A DNA stretch of 64,000 nt from Selenomonas sp. F0473. Lineage in GTDB: Bacteria > Bacillota > Negativicutes > Selenomonadales > Selenomonadaceae. Below the pieces are notes generated by a model that saw only the letters and a program-made list of their open reading frames with translations, was not told where the DNA came from and did no database searches. Positions 35,700 through 44,295 of this stretch are shown here, in pieces. Both the position numbers and the translations under genes were made by a program. The first letter of the stretch is position 1. Every line of letters starts with the position of its first letter. The stretch is taken from contig NZ_JH992902.1 in assembly GCF_000315545.1 (NCBI RefSeq), positions 1,796,638 to 1,860,637 of the forward strand, read 5' to 3'.

Positions 35700-36455
35700 T
35701 TAGACTTGTTCGCGCAGAACGAACGGGAGAAAATAGGGGAACTGTTTCTTCCACCAGTCCCAGTCATGGTCGACGTCATAGCCCCAAAAGTCCACCCATG
35801 CGCGGATATCCTTGCTGTGGAGCACATCGCCCATGAGCGCCGCGGTGCGCCGCCCCTCCTCTTCCCAGCGGCCCTGTCCCACGCAGAGCACAATGCGCCG
35901 ATCGTTGTAGGTGTCGACGTAGGGGTGGTCGAGCGGCATATTCGAGAGAAAATCGAGCGGCGAGTTGTCGTAGAGAACGCCGTCCATCCAGCCGCCCGTG
36001 AAGAATTTTGCGTCGTAGACGCCGGAGAGCGCGAGCAGTCCGTCGAAGAGATCCGGGCGGCGAAAGAATACAATGGCGGCATGCAGCGCGCCGAGACTGC
36101 ACCCCGCCGCAACGGGGCGGCGCCCCGCGTCGTTCTCACCGCGCATGAACGGCACGACCTCGTCGATGATGTAGCCGTAATACTGCTCCTGCCGCCGCGC
36201 GCGCCGGGGATTATCGCCCCCCGCGTCGGACCACGTCTCGGCGTCCACGGTGTCGACGCAGAAGAACTGTATCCGTCCGCGTTCGAGATCGTCCGCCATC
36301 GCGTCGATCATGCCGAAGTTCTCGAAGTTGTCGCTCATCGCGTCCTGCGTCGGAAAGACGAGGATCGGGGCGCCGCCCGGCCGGCCGTAGACGCGTATGT
36401 TCATGACGCGGTCAAGGCGCTTGCTGCGCCAATTGATTTCTTTGCGTTCTATCAT
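35700..36455 (-). CDS. Esterase-like alpha/beta hydrolase (COG4947 type)
   Basis: 251 residues; start ATG 36455 behind GGAGGATATTT. Begins with IERKEINWRSKRLDRVMNI, typical of this esterase/lipase-like group. Nucleophile elbow AAGCSLGALHA near residue 114, an acid candidate in ALSGVYDAKFF near 139 and the likely catalytic His in DVDHDWDWW near 235. No signal peptide. Paired with the ATP-grasp gene in one transcript, implying the hydrolase acts on a product or carrier of the ligase. Confidence 0.82.
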   Translation of the reverse strand: MIERKEINWRSKRLDRVMNIRVYGRPGGAPILVFPTQDAMSDNFENFGMIDAMADDLERGRIQFFCVDTVDAETWSDAGGDNPRRARRQEQYYGYIIDEVVPFMRGENDAGRRPVAAGCSLGALHAAIVFFRRPDLFDGLLALSGVYDAKFFTGGWMDGVLYDNSPLDFLSNMPLDHPYVDTYNDRRIVLCVGQGRWEEEGRRTAALMGDVLHSKDIRAWVDFWGYDVDHDWDWWKKQFPYFLPFVLREQV

Positions 36456-36494
36456 AAATATCCTCCGCGGATCCGAATATACAGATACAATAAT

Positions 36495-36523
36495 ACTCTA
36501 TCGAATCCCCGGGTTTTTGTCAA
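36495..36523 (-). promoter_or_regulatory. Promoter of the hydrolase/ATP-grasp pair
   Basis: Minus strand TTGACA (36518-36523), 17-base spacer, TAGAGT (36495-36500). Confidence 0.65.
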
Positions 36524-36539
36524 ATGGAATAGATGCGGC

Positions 36540-36568
36540 TTGCTTTTTTTCAGAATTTCTAGGATAAT
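36540..36568 (+). promoter_or_regulatory. Promoter of manA
   Basis: TTGCTT (36540-36545), 17-base spacer, GATAAT (36563-36568); 28 bases to the TTG start. Confidence 0.6.
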
Positions 36569-36596
36569 GGGATGAGCGAAAAGGAGTGGATGACGC

Positions 36597-37562
36597 TTGT
36601 CCTATATCATAAAACTCACGCCCGCCTTTAAGGACTATCTGTGGGGAGGCCATCGGCTCCGCCAGGAGCTCCGGAAGGACTGCGGCATGGGGATCACGGC
36701 AGAGAGCTGGGAACTCTCGACGCATCCGGACGGACTCTGTCGTATCGAGAACGGGGCCGGCGCGGGAGAGACGCTCGCCGCGTGGCTGGCCGATCATCCC
36801 ACAGCGCTCGGCACACGCGCGGGCAGACGTACGGACGCCCCCGTGCTGATCAAGTTCATCGACGCCGCGCAGAATCTCTCCGTGCAGGTACATCCCGACG
36901 ACGCCTATGCGCGCCGCGTCGAGGGCGATGCGGGGAAGACGGAGCTGTGGTATGTTCTCGACGCGGCCGAGGGCGCGGAGGTGATCTGCGGCGTGTCGGC
37001 GCCGCTCACGCGGGAGGAACTCGCGGAGAAGGCGGCGGACGGATCGATCGTCTCCGTGCTGAACCATGTGCCGGTCAAGCGCGGAGACGCGCTGCTTGTG
37101 CGCGCGGGAACGCTGCACGGCATCGGCGCGGGCGTGCTTATCTGCGAAATCCAGCAGGCGTCGAACGTGACGTACCGCGTCTATGATTACGGGCGCGTCG
37201 ACGCGTCCGGGAAGCCGCGCGATCTCCACATTGCCAAAGCGCAGGATGTCGCATGCCTGACGCCGGCGGAAGATGCCGCTCGGGGGACGACGGTGCGTCT
37301 CGGGTTCCTCCGCGGCGGAACGGGATATCTGCTCGCGGCGACGGAGTATTTCACGGCGTATCGATTCACCGTCTCGAGCGTCCTGCATTTCGCGGCGGAT
37401 CCCGCCTCGTTCCATGCGATCGTCGTCACGGGCGGCACGTGTACGCTTATGTACGGGATGCAATACCTCGACTTGGCGCGCGGAGAGACCGCCTTCGTTC
37501 CGGCGGGGCTCGGCGATTATACGGTAAGGGGACGATGCGAATTTTTACTGACGCATATATGA
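36597..37562 (+). CDS. manA: Mannose-6-phosphate isomerase, class I
   Basis: Zinc isomerase linking fructose-6-phosphate and mannose-6-phosphate. 321 residues; TTG start ten bases after AAAGGAG (an ATG at 36590 is out of frame). Cupin metal ligands: LSVQVHPDDAYA near residue 94 (Gln and His), the Glu in GKTELWYVLDA near 115, and a His in LLVRAGTLHGIGAG near 169. CEIQQASNVTYRVYDYGR near 182 is the family signature. Length matches the short Firmicutes form. Single gene, terminator follows. Confidence 0.94.
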   Translation: MSYIIKLTPAFKDYLWGGHRLRQELRKDCGMGITAESWELSTHPDGLCRIENGAGAGETLAAWLADHPTALGTRAGRRTDAPVLIKFIDAAQNLSVQVHPDDAYARRVEGDAGKTELWYVLDAAEGAEVICGVSAPLTREELAEKAADGSIVSVLNHVPVKRGDALLVRAGTLHGIGAGVLICEIQQASNVTYRVYDYGRVDASGKPRDLHIAKAQDVACLTPAEDAARGTTVRLGFLRGGTGYLLAATEYFTAYRFTVSSVLHFAADPASFHAIVVTGGTCTLMYGMQYLDLARGETAFVPAGLGDYTVRGRCEFLLTHI

Positions 37563-37572
37563 TTGAGAAAAA

Positions 37573-37602
37573 AATAAGCTGCCGCCGCAGCTTATTTTTT
37601 TG
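37573..37602. terminator. Terminator of manA
   Basis: AATAAGCTGC (37573-37582) and GCAGCTTATT (37587-37596), CGCC loop, T-run to 37601 and A-run to the left. Confidence 0.85.
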
Positions 37603-37605
37603 TAT

Positions 37606-38312
37606 AAAGAAAACCACGCGATAGTCGCGTGGTTCCAAAGAGCTTAAGCGGTGAAAAAAATAGACCCTAGTATGGTAAGCTAGAGCCGAGCCTGCCAGCT
37701 TAGCAAGAGCAACCGTACTAGGGAGGTCACATAATGTCAAAACGACAAAATGCAGACACAAATAGTTTAGCACATACGAAGTGGAATTGTAAGTACCACA
37801 TAGTATTTGCACCGAAATATCGGAGGAAAGTGTTTTATGCAGAGAAGCGGATGGCAATACGAGAGATATTGCGGACGTTATGCCAGTGGAAAGGTGTAGA
37901 AATAATCGAAGGAGAGGTGTGTCCAGATCATATCCACATACTGATAAGTATCCCACCGAAAATGAGTGTATCGGGGTTTATGGGGTATCTAAAAGGCAAG
38001 AGCAGCTTAATGATATTCCAGAAGTTTGGGAATATGAAATTTGCATATAGGAACCGGGAGTTTTGGTGTAAAGGTTACTATGTGGATACGGTAGGGAAAA
38101 ACACGAAGGCGATAACAGAATACATCGAAGGTCAACTGAAACGAGACAGGGAATCTGATCAGTTGAGTTTATTTGACCCGAGAGACCCATTTATGGGTAG
38201 CAAGTAACAAACGCATGGCTGGCAGGCCAATAAAAAGCGTACTTGTACGCCGCTAGTAATATTAGGGCTATGCCCGAAAATGAAAAACCACCCGCTACGC
38301 GGGTGGATATTT
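37606..38312 (+). mobile_element. IS200-type insertion sequence (approximate ends)
   Basis: A single-gene IS200/IS605-family element without tnpB. The left end has hairpin AACCACGCG/CGCGTGGTT (37612-37634) and the right end CCACCCGC/GCGGGTGG (38288-38306); the family has subterminal hairpins instead of inverted repeats and makes no target duplication, so exact ends cannot be fixed. A long 5'-leader stem, CCCTAGTATGGT (37665-37676) with ACCGTACTAGGG (37712-37723), covers part of the tnpA ribosome-binding site GGGAGGT, like the translational control hairpin of IS200. Clearly more AT-rich than the host. It lies between manA and a DUF454 gene whose 3' end it occupies. Confidence 0.85.
37734..38207 (+). 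CDS. tnpA: IS200-type HUH transposase TnpA
   Basis: 157 residues, Y1 single-strand transposase. The HUH motif is DHIHILISIP near residue 63, and the catalytic Tyr is within FWCKGYYVDTVGKN near 113-116. The opening KWNCKYHIVFAPKYRRKVF near 17 is the family signature. Complete, so the copy is likely active. The ribosome-binding site is partly sequestered by the leader hairpin. Confidence 0.95.
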   Translation: MSKRQNADTNSLAHTKWNCKYHIVFAPKYRRKVFYAEKRMAIREILRTLCQWKGVEIIEGEVCPDHIHILISIPPKMSVSGFMGYLKGKSSLMIFQKFGNMKFAYRNREFWCKGYYVDTVGKNTKAITEYIEGQLKRDRESDQLSLFDPRDPFMGSK

Positions 38313-38680
38313 ATTCGCGTGGGAATGCGGAAGATAAAGACGATCAGATGCGCGGTCCATACGACGGCGAGGATGATTCGCGCGTGAGGGCTGTCTGTCA
38401 ATAGGAAGGAAATTCCCATCAGGAGCGTGATGGGAAGTATGATGCGGAGTTTCCGCCCGATCGTCATGCCGCGCCTGCCGTCGCGCATGATGCGCATCGT
38501 CTCTTTGTAAATACGCGTCGTACGCAGCCGGCGGTCGAGGCGCCGCGAGCTGCGCGCGAAGCAGTACGCCGCGAGCAGAATGAACGGAACGGTCGGCAGT
38601 ACGGGGAGAAATGCGCCGATGACGCCGAGCGCAAAGCTGAGGATGCCGAGCGCGCCGAAGAAGATTTTTTTGAGGGGCAT
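38159..38680 (-). CDS. DUF454 (YbaN-like) membrane protein, C-terminus replaced by IS sequence
   Basis: Small inner-membrane protein of unknown function; ATG 38680 after AAAAGGAG. Residues 1-125 are normal DUF454: FALGVIGAFLPVLPTVPFILLAAYCF near 17, ARSSRRLDRRLR near 42, and a second hydrophobic pair near 85-115. Family members end near FRIPTR at about 120-125 residues. Here the frame runs on through the right end of the IS200 element for about 48 residues (HPRSGWFFIFGHS onward) and stops inside tnpA, antisense to it. Insertion removed the original stop; the core may still function. Confidence 0.8.
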   Translation of the reverse strand: MPLKKIFFGALGILSFALGVIGAFLPVLPTVPFILLAAYCFARSSRRLDRRLRTTRIYKETMRIMRDGRRGMTIGRKLRIILPITLLMGISFLLTDSPHARIILAVVWTAHLIVFIFRIPTRINIHPRSGWFFIFGHSPNITSGVQVRFLLACQPCVCYLLPINGSLGSNKLN

Positions 38681-38765
38681 GAGCGCTCCTTTTCCGTCGG
38701 TATGTCAAGATTTTGAGAATATTTGTCAGGGAAGAGAATAACATGGGGAAGGAAAAAATTCAACA

Positions 38766-38951
38766 CGCGCCGCCCGGACGGGCGACGGGGCGCAGGTGCG
38801 CGTCGGTTACGGCACGTTCCGCCACAGCACGGGCGTCAGCGGCTCTGCCTACACGCGCGCTTTTCCCGTGGCGCGATATTTTGAAAAAATCCTCTATGCG
38901 CTGCGCATGGAGACGGAGGACGGTAGCCGCCTGCCGCGCAAGGGGCTGTGA
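38766..38951 (+). pseudogene. Remnant of a receptor-porin gene
   Basis: 61 codons and a TGA. AQVRVGYGTFRHSTGVSGS and following AYTRAFP parallel the second barrel of the receptor at 22310 (around 25470-25560, RLGY..GTFRHSTGIHDSAYTHA), with DNA identity high enough to align base by base from CGCGCCG. The first Trp codon equivalent is Arg here. After about 32 homologous residues the sequence diverges to a short end, EDGSRLPRKGL. No start codon or ribosome site in frame. It shows the correct GGTTACGGCACG where the large copy has a 2-base insertion. Confidence 0.75.
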
Positions 38952-38958
38952 CGCATAC

Positions 38959-38989
38959 AAAAAAGCAGGCGATTTCACCTGCTTTTTGT
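38959..38989 (+). terminator. Terminator after the receptor remnant
   Basis: ACAAAAAAGCAGG and CCTGCTTTTTGT pair; the loop region GCGATTTCA resembles the hairpin at 27083 (AGCAGGCGGTTTCGCCTGCT). Shared ancestry with the intact gene's 3' flank is inferred. Confidence 0.7.
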
Positions 38990-39028
38990 ATTCTTTTTGC
39001 GAAACAGCCTCGTTTTCGTATGCCGCGG

Positions 39029-39427
39029 CTATGCTTTGCCGACCCCTAAGGCATCCATGAGCGCGTTCTGCATAATATTTGAGAAATTTACATTGTGCTC
39101 CGCGGCAAGCGTGTCGAGCCAACGAGGGATCGAGACATTTTTCCTCACGGACTTTGTGTCATGCTGTTTCCGATAGGCGAGCGTATCGGCTCCGATCAAT
39201 GTTGCAAAGCTATCGGGCGGGCATTTCAGTTCCCGCAGCGAGGAGGGGGCGGGGATGTTCAATCCTTTCTCTTCCATATGCCACAGCATGAGGTTTAGCG
39301 CATCGGCCGCCATATCCATCCCGTCCTGGATAGAGGGACTTTGCGTGAAACACCCCTCAATATCGGGAAACGAGATGAAAAAGCCCGTTTCCTCCGGCTG
39401 AAAAACAGCGGGATAAACATATTTCAT
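39029..39427 (-). CDS. hicB: HicB-family antitoxin
   Basis: 132 residues from ATG 39427, eight bases after AAAGGAG. The N-terminal partial RNase-H-like fold opens KYVYPAVFQPEETGFFISFPDIEGCFTQ, the HicB signature, and the C-terminal half (VRKNVSIPRWLDTLAAEHN near 97) is a ribbon-helix-helix DNA-binding domain. It neutralises HicA and represses the operon. Toxin gene upstream with 24 bases between. Confidence 0.92.
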   Translation of the reverse strand: MKYVYPAVFQPEETGFFISFPDIEGCFTQSPSIQDGMDMAADALNLMLWHMEEKGLNIPAPSSLRELKCPPDSFATLIGADTLAYRKQHDTKSVRKNVSIPRWLDTLAAEHNVNFSNIMQNALMDALGVGKA

Positions 39428-39451
39428 AGGGGAAACTCCTTTCCGTAACAT

Positions 39452-39637
39452 CTATTTTAGTCCTGCCTGCTTCAAAATACTGTTGGCGAGCCCTATGCCG
39501 GCTTCTTGGCCGGCATGGCGCGGGATTTGAAACAATTTCTTCGTAAGAGGGCTGTACCAGATATCATGATTTCCGCCGCTTCGCTCCTTGCGGCAACCGT
39601 GCTTTTTGAGTATCTTGATGAGTTCGGATATCTTCAT
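39452..39637 (-). CDS. hicA: HicA-family mRNA interferase toxin
   Basis: 61 residues; ATG 39637 follows AAGGAGG with seven-base spacing (a TTG directly upstream is ignored). A double-stranded-RNA-binding-like fold: KISELIKILKKHGCRKERSGG then NHDIWYSP carrying the conserved His, and IPRHAGQEAGIGLANSILKQAG. HicA cleaves mRNA and tmRNA. Toxin-first order is the common hicAB arrangement. Confidence 0.93.
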   Translation of the reverse strand: MKISELIKILKKHGCRKERSGGNHDIWYSPLTKKLFQIPRHAGQEAGIGLANSILKQAGLK

Positions 39638-39663
39638 CAACGTTCCTCCTTACTATATAGGTT

Positions 39664-39692
39664 ATGATACGTAATATTGCGTAATATGTCAA
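39664..39692 (-). promoter_or_regulatory. hicAB promoter and operator
   Basis: Minus strand TTGACA (39687-39692), 17-base spacer and TATCAT (39664-39669). The spacer contains GTAATAT twice at a 10-base period (on the plus strand CGTAATATTGCGTAATAT, 39670-39687), fitting an operator for a ribbon-helix-helix repressor such as HicB. Binding is inferred. Confidence 0.65.
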
Positions 39693-39896
39693 GGGAGACC
39701 TTTTCCGTTTCCCGGTGTATTAAAACCGTCGGGATATGGTCCGGCCTCCTCTTTTGTCATACTTCTATCGTAATCCTATCAATAACAGATCGGCGGCAAA
39801 CGATATATCTTGATTGTCCGGCCGCTTTGTTATAAAATAAACAGCAATTGAAAATTGCGGGGAGCGGGACGTCTCCCCCGGAAAGTGGGTTAAATA

Positions 39897-41423
39897 ATGG
39901 CGGAATCCGCATGGTCCGTACTTCCTCCGGTCATTACGATCGCGCTTGCGCTCTGGACGAAGGAAGTTTATATGTCGCTCATCATCGGGATTTTTTCCGG
40001 GGCAATGCTTTTCACGGGGTTTAACATCCTGGAAGCCGTGCTTATGATGTTCGCGGTGATGGAGGAAAAGATCGGCGCAAACGTGAACATCTTGGTGTTC
40101 CTTGCGATCCTCGGCATCCTCGTCGCGGCGATTACGCGCTCGGGCGCGACGCGCGCCTACGGCGAATGGGCGGCGCGCACGATCAGGGGCGAGCGCAGCG
40201 CGCTGCTCCTCACGGCGCTGCTCGGCGTTGTGATCTTCATCGACGATTACTTCAACTGCCTGACGGTCGGCACGGTCATGCGGCCCGTTACGGATAAGCT
40301 CAAAATCGCGCGGACGAAGCTCGCGTACATCATCGACGCGACGGCGGCGCCGATCTGCATCATCGCGCCCGTATCGAGCTGGGCGGCGGCCGTCGGCTCG
40401 TCGCTCCCGGAGAACAGCTCGATCGACGGGTTCTCGCTCTTTTTGCAGACGATCCCGTTTAATCTTTACGCGCTGCTGACGCTCGCGTTCATGATCTTCA
40501 TCATTTGGACGGGGCGCGACTACGGCGCGATGAGGCGCTCGGTGCGTGAGAATCAAAAGGAATTCTTCGTTCCGGCGGAATACCGTGACAATATGGGAGA
40601 AGGCGATGAGGAAGAGGGCAAGGGGACGATGATCGATTTGCTCCTGCCGCTCGCCGTGCTGATCGGCGCCTGCATCTACGGGATGCTCTATACGGGCGGC
40701 ATCCACGAGGGCAAGAGCGTGGCGCAGGCGTTCGCGGACTGCAGTTCGTCGAAGTCGCTGGTATTCGGCTCTTTCCTCGCGTTCGTCTTTACGGGACTGC
40801 TCTATTTGCCGCGCCGCATTCTTTCCTTTACGGAATTTTGCAAGAGTTTCAGCAAGGGGTTCAAGGCCATGGTGCCCGCGATCTTCATCCTGTGCCTCGC
40901 GTGGACGCTCTCGGGCGTGTGCAGCGATAAATATCTGAACCTCGGCGGCTTTGTCGGCGGACTCGTCAGCGCGCACGCGTCCATCGTCATGTTCCTGCCG
41001 CCGATCTTCTTCCTTGTGGCGCTCGGCCTGTCGTTCGCGACGGGGACGTCGTGGGGGACGTTCGGGATCCTGATTCCGATCGCAATCGCGGTGCTCGGCG
41101 ACGTGGACAGCTCCGCAATGCTCGTCGTCTGCGTGGCGGCGGTACTCTCGGGGGCGGTCGGCGGGGATCACGCGTCGCCCATCTCGGACACGACGATTCT
41201 CGCGTCCGCGGGCGCGCAGTGCCACCATCTCGACCATGTGAACACGCAGATCCCATATGTGTTCACGGTCTCGCTCTGTTCGTTCATCGGCTACGTTGTG
41301 GACGGTATGACCCGGAACGGCTGGCTCGGCGTTGCCGCGGGATTTGCGGCGCTCGGCATTGCGATTGCCGTCATCCTCCGGCGCGTGCCGCCGATCGAAC
41401 GGAAAAATCCAGCGTCGGCATAA
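39897..41423 (+). CDS. NhaC-family Na+/H+ antiporter
   Basis: 508-residue ion exchanger with about twelve helices. Characteristic stretches: FIDDYFNCLTVGTVMRPVTD near residue 116, IDATAAPICIIAPVSSWAA near 144, FATGTSWGTFGILIPIAIA near 379 and GGDHASPISDTTILASAGA near 421. The DD and the two SP/SD clusters are family-conserved. May exchange Na+ or a carboxylate such as malate/lactate. The ribosome site (GTGGGTT) is weak. Between the HicAB module and ftsE. Confidence 0.9.
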   Translation: MAESAWSVLPPVITIALALWTKEVYMSLIIGIFSGAMLFTGFNILEAVLMMFAVMEEKIGANVNILVFLAILGILVAAITRSGATRAYGEWAARTIRGERSALLLTALLGVVIFIDDYFNCLTVGTVMRPVTDKLKIARTKLAYIIDATAAPICIIAPVSSWAAAVGSSLPENSSIDGFSLFLQTIPFNLYALLTLAFMIFIIWTGRDYGAMRRSVRENQKEFFVPAEYRDNMGEGDEEEGKGTMIDLLLPLAVLIGACIYGMLYTGGIHEGKSVAQAFADCSSSKSLVFGSFLAFVFTGLLYLPRRILSFTEFCKSFSKGFKAMVPAIFILCLAWTLSGVCSDKYLNLGGFVGGLVSAHASIVMFLPPIFFLVALGLSFATGTSWGTFGILIPIAIAVLGDVDSSAMLVVCVAAVLSGAVGGDHASPISDTTILASAGAQCHHLDHVNTQIPYVFTVSLCSFIGYVVDGMTRNGWLGVAAGFAALGIAIAVILRRVPPIERKNPASA

Positions 41424-41496
41424 CCGGCATATGTGCAAGGACTGCGCCCGCGGTCCTTTTTACGTTCCGCAGGTTCACGAATATGGCATTTGTGGT

Positions 41497-41524
41497 TTTA
41501 CAGGGCTTTCATTTGTGTTATAAT
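41497..41524 (+). promoter_or_regulatory. Promoter of the ftsEX operon
   Basis: TTTACA (41497-41502), 16-base spacer, TATAAT (41519-41524) preceded by TGT, an extended -10. Confidence 0.65.
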
Positions 41525-41595
41525 GAAAGGCGGTTTTTAAGGGACCGCCCTCTCATCGGAACGTTCCTTATTCGGATAGAAATAGGAGTTACGCA

Positions 41596-42271
<676 letters not shown>

Positions 42272-42282
<11 letters not shown>

Positions 42283-43159
42283 AACCGCCGAATACTATGT
42301 GCAGGAGGTCTTTCGATCCCTGCGCCGCAACAACTGGATGACCTTTGCGGCGGTCGGTACGGTCGCCGTGTCGCTCTTCATTCTCGGCGTGTTCCTCATC
42401 CTTGCGCTCAACATGAACCGCGCGGCCTCTCTTCTCGAGTCGCAGGTACAGATCAGCGTCTATATGGCGGACGATCTGACGGAGGACGAAGAGGAGGAGC
42501 TCGGCGATAAGATCAAGGCCCTCCGGGGGATTGAAAGCGTCAAATACGTCGGCCGTGCGGAGGCGCGGGAGCGTCTCTCCGAGCGCCTCGGCGAGCAGAA
42601 ATATCTGCTCGATGCGCTCGGCGACAAGAACCCGCTGCCCAACGCCTACGAGGTGACGGTACGCCAGCCGGACATGGTGGAGACGGCGGCAAAGCAGATC
42701 GAGCGCATGGACGGCGTCGAGTCGGCGAAGTACGGGCAGGATGTCGTGGAGCATCTTTTTGACATCACCCGGCTCGTGCGCCTCTTCGGCGTGCTGCTCA
42801 TTCTCCTGCTCGGCGGAGCGACGGTGTTCATCATCGCCAATACGATCCGCCTGACGGTCTTCGCGCGGCGCCGCGAGATCGCGATCATGAAGTACGTCGG
42901 CGCGACGGACGCGTTCATCCGTTGGCCGTTCGTGCTCGAGGGCGTCGTCCTCGGCTGTATCGGCGGCGTGATTTCCGCATTCGTCCTGCGCAGTTTCTAC
43001 GCGGGGGTGGCGAATAAGGTATACGATACGCTCGCGTTCTTCCCCCTCATCCCGCAGTCGCCGTTCATGACGTATGTGAGTATCGTCATCGTTCTGCTCG
43101 GCATGGCGATCGGCGCGGCGGGCGCATGGGTATCGCTGAAGCGTTTCTTGAGGGTATGA
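42272..43159 (+). CDS. ftsX: Cell-division protein FtsX
   Basis: 295 residues, ATG 42272 inside the end of ftsE after GGAGG. Four membrane segments: one near residue 25-45, then a large extracytoplasmic domain (SQVQISVYMADDLTEDEEEELG region), and three near 175-290. The MKIRTAEYYVQEVFRSLRRN start is typical. It pairs with FtsE, and its loop is expected to bind the coiled-coil hydrolase encoded next. Confidence 0.94.
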
Positions 43160-43163
43160 CCGC

Positions 43164-44279
43164 ATGAGCATTGGGAGTAAAAGATATGTGAGCGCGGTAC
43201 TCGCCGTACTCGTCCTTGCGTCGAGTCCGGTCACGGCCGCGACCCTCGAGGAGGAGCGGGACAGCTACGACGCGCAGGCGGAGGATCTCGGCCGGCAGAG
43301 CGACGCGCTTGCGGACAAGATCGATTCGCTCTCGGAGCAAAAGAGGATGCTCGACGAAGCGGCGAGCGAGGCGATCGCCGAGCACAAGGCGCGGCGGGCG
43401 GAACTGAACGAGACGCTCGCCCGTCTCGAAGAGAACGAGGAAAAGCTCGCGGCCGCAGAGATCGAATACGAGCGCAAGAGCGACGCCCTCGGCAAGCGCG
43501 TGCGCGACATCTATATCAACGGGCAGATATCCTATGTGGACGTGCTCTTTGGGGCGAAGGATTTCTCGGACCTCCTGACGCGCATGGATCTCCTCAAGCG
43601 CGTCATCAAGCAGGACTATGAGCTCGTTCACGCCGTGCTCGAACAGCGCGACGCGATGGTTACGCTCAAGGCCGAACTCGAGGAGGACAAGGCCGCGCAG
43701 GAACCTCTCGAGAAGAAGGCGCGCGAAGCGCGCCTCGCGATGGAGGACAAGGTTGAGGCGCAGCGGGCTCTCATCGAGCAGATGAAGTACGACAAGGCGA
43801 CGATCGACCGCAAGCAGGACGAAGCGCGCGCGGCCTCGGAGCGCATCACGCGCATGCTGCAGCGCAGCGGCCTGCGCAACCTGCCCGTGCAGGGTTCGGG
43901 CGCGATGATCTGGCCGCTCGCGGGCCCTATCACCTCGCCGTTCGGTTGGCGCACACATCCGATCACGGGGGCGCAGCGTTTCCACAGCGGTATCGATATC
44001 GGCGGCGACTACGGCGATCCGATCTATGCCGCGCAGGCGGGCACCGTCGAATACGCGGGCTGGATCTCGGGGTACGGCTACGCCGTGATCATCAACCACG
44101 GCGGCGGCATCTCAACGCTCTACGGGCACTGTCAGTCCCTCGACGTGAGTTCCGGCCAAAGCGTGGCGCAGGGCGACCTCATCGCCGAGTGCGGATCGAC
44201 GGGCAACTCGACGGGGCCGCACTGCCATTTCGAGGTGCGCGTAGACGGGGAGCCGGTGAATCCGCTCGGTTATCTGTGA
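43164..44279 (+). CDS. EnvC-like murein hydrolase/activator, M23 domain
   Basis: 371 residues: signal peptide to about 20, a long heptad-rich coiled coil (25-235), and a C-terminal LytM/M23 domain. The zinc set looks complete: HSGIDIGGDYGDP near residue 273 (His and Asp), HGGGISTLYGHCQSL with a His near 312, and GPHCHFEVRV with His-x-His near 352. A complete set suggests catalytic activity, unlike E. coli EnvC, which is only an activator. Immediately after ftsX, so the natural FtsEX partner. Confidence 0.92.
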   Translation: MSIGSKRYVSAVLAVLVLASSPVTAATLEEERDSYDAQAEDLGRQSDALADKIDSLSEQKRMLDEAASEAIAEHKARRAELNETLARLEENEEKLAAAEIEYERKSDALGKRVRDIYINGQISYVDVLFGAKDFSDLLTRMDLLKRVIKQDYELVHAVLEQRDAMVTLKAELEEDKAAQEPLEKKAREARLAMEDKVEAQRALIEQMKYDKATIDRKQDEARAASERITRMLQRSGLRNLPVQGSGAMIWPLAGPITSPFGWRTHPITGAQRFHSGIDIGGDYGDPIYAAQAGTVEYAGWISGYGYAVIINHGGGISTLYGHCQSLDVSSGQSVAQGDLIAECGSTGNSTGPHCHFEVRVDGEPVNPLGYL

Positions 44280-44295
44280 TGAAACGAAAGAGTAT

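Noticed and set aside
38743-39060. Plus-strand frame starting at ATG 38743 as a complete small gene
   Set aside because: It is out of frame with the receptor homology and reads through the remnant's terminator; the homologous frame has no start.
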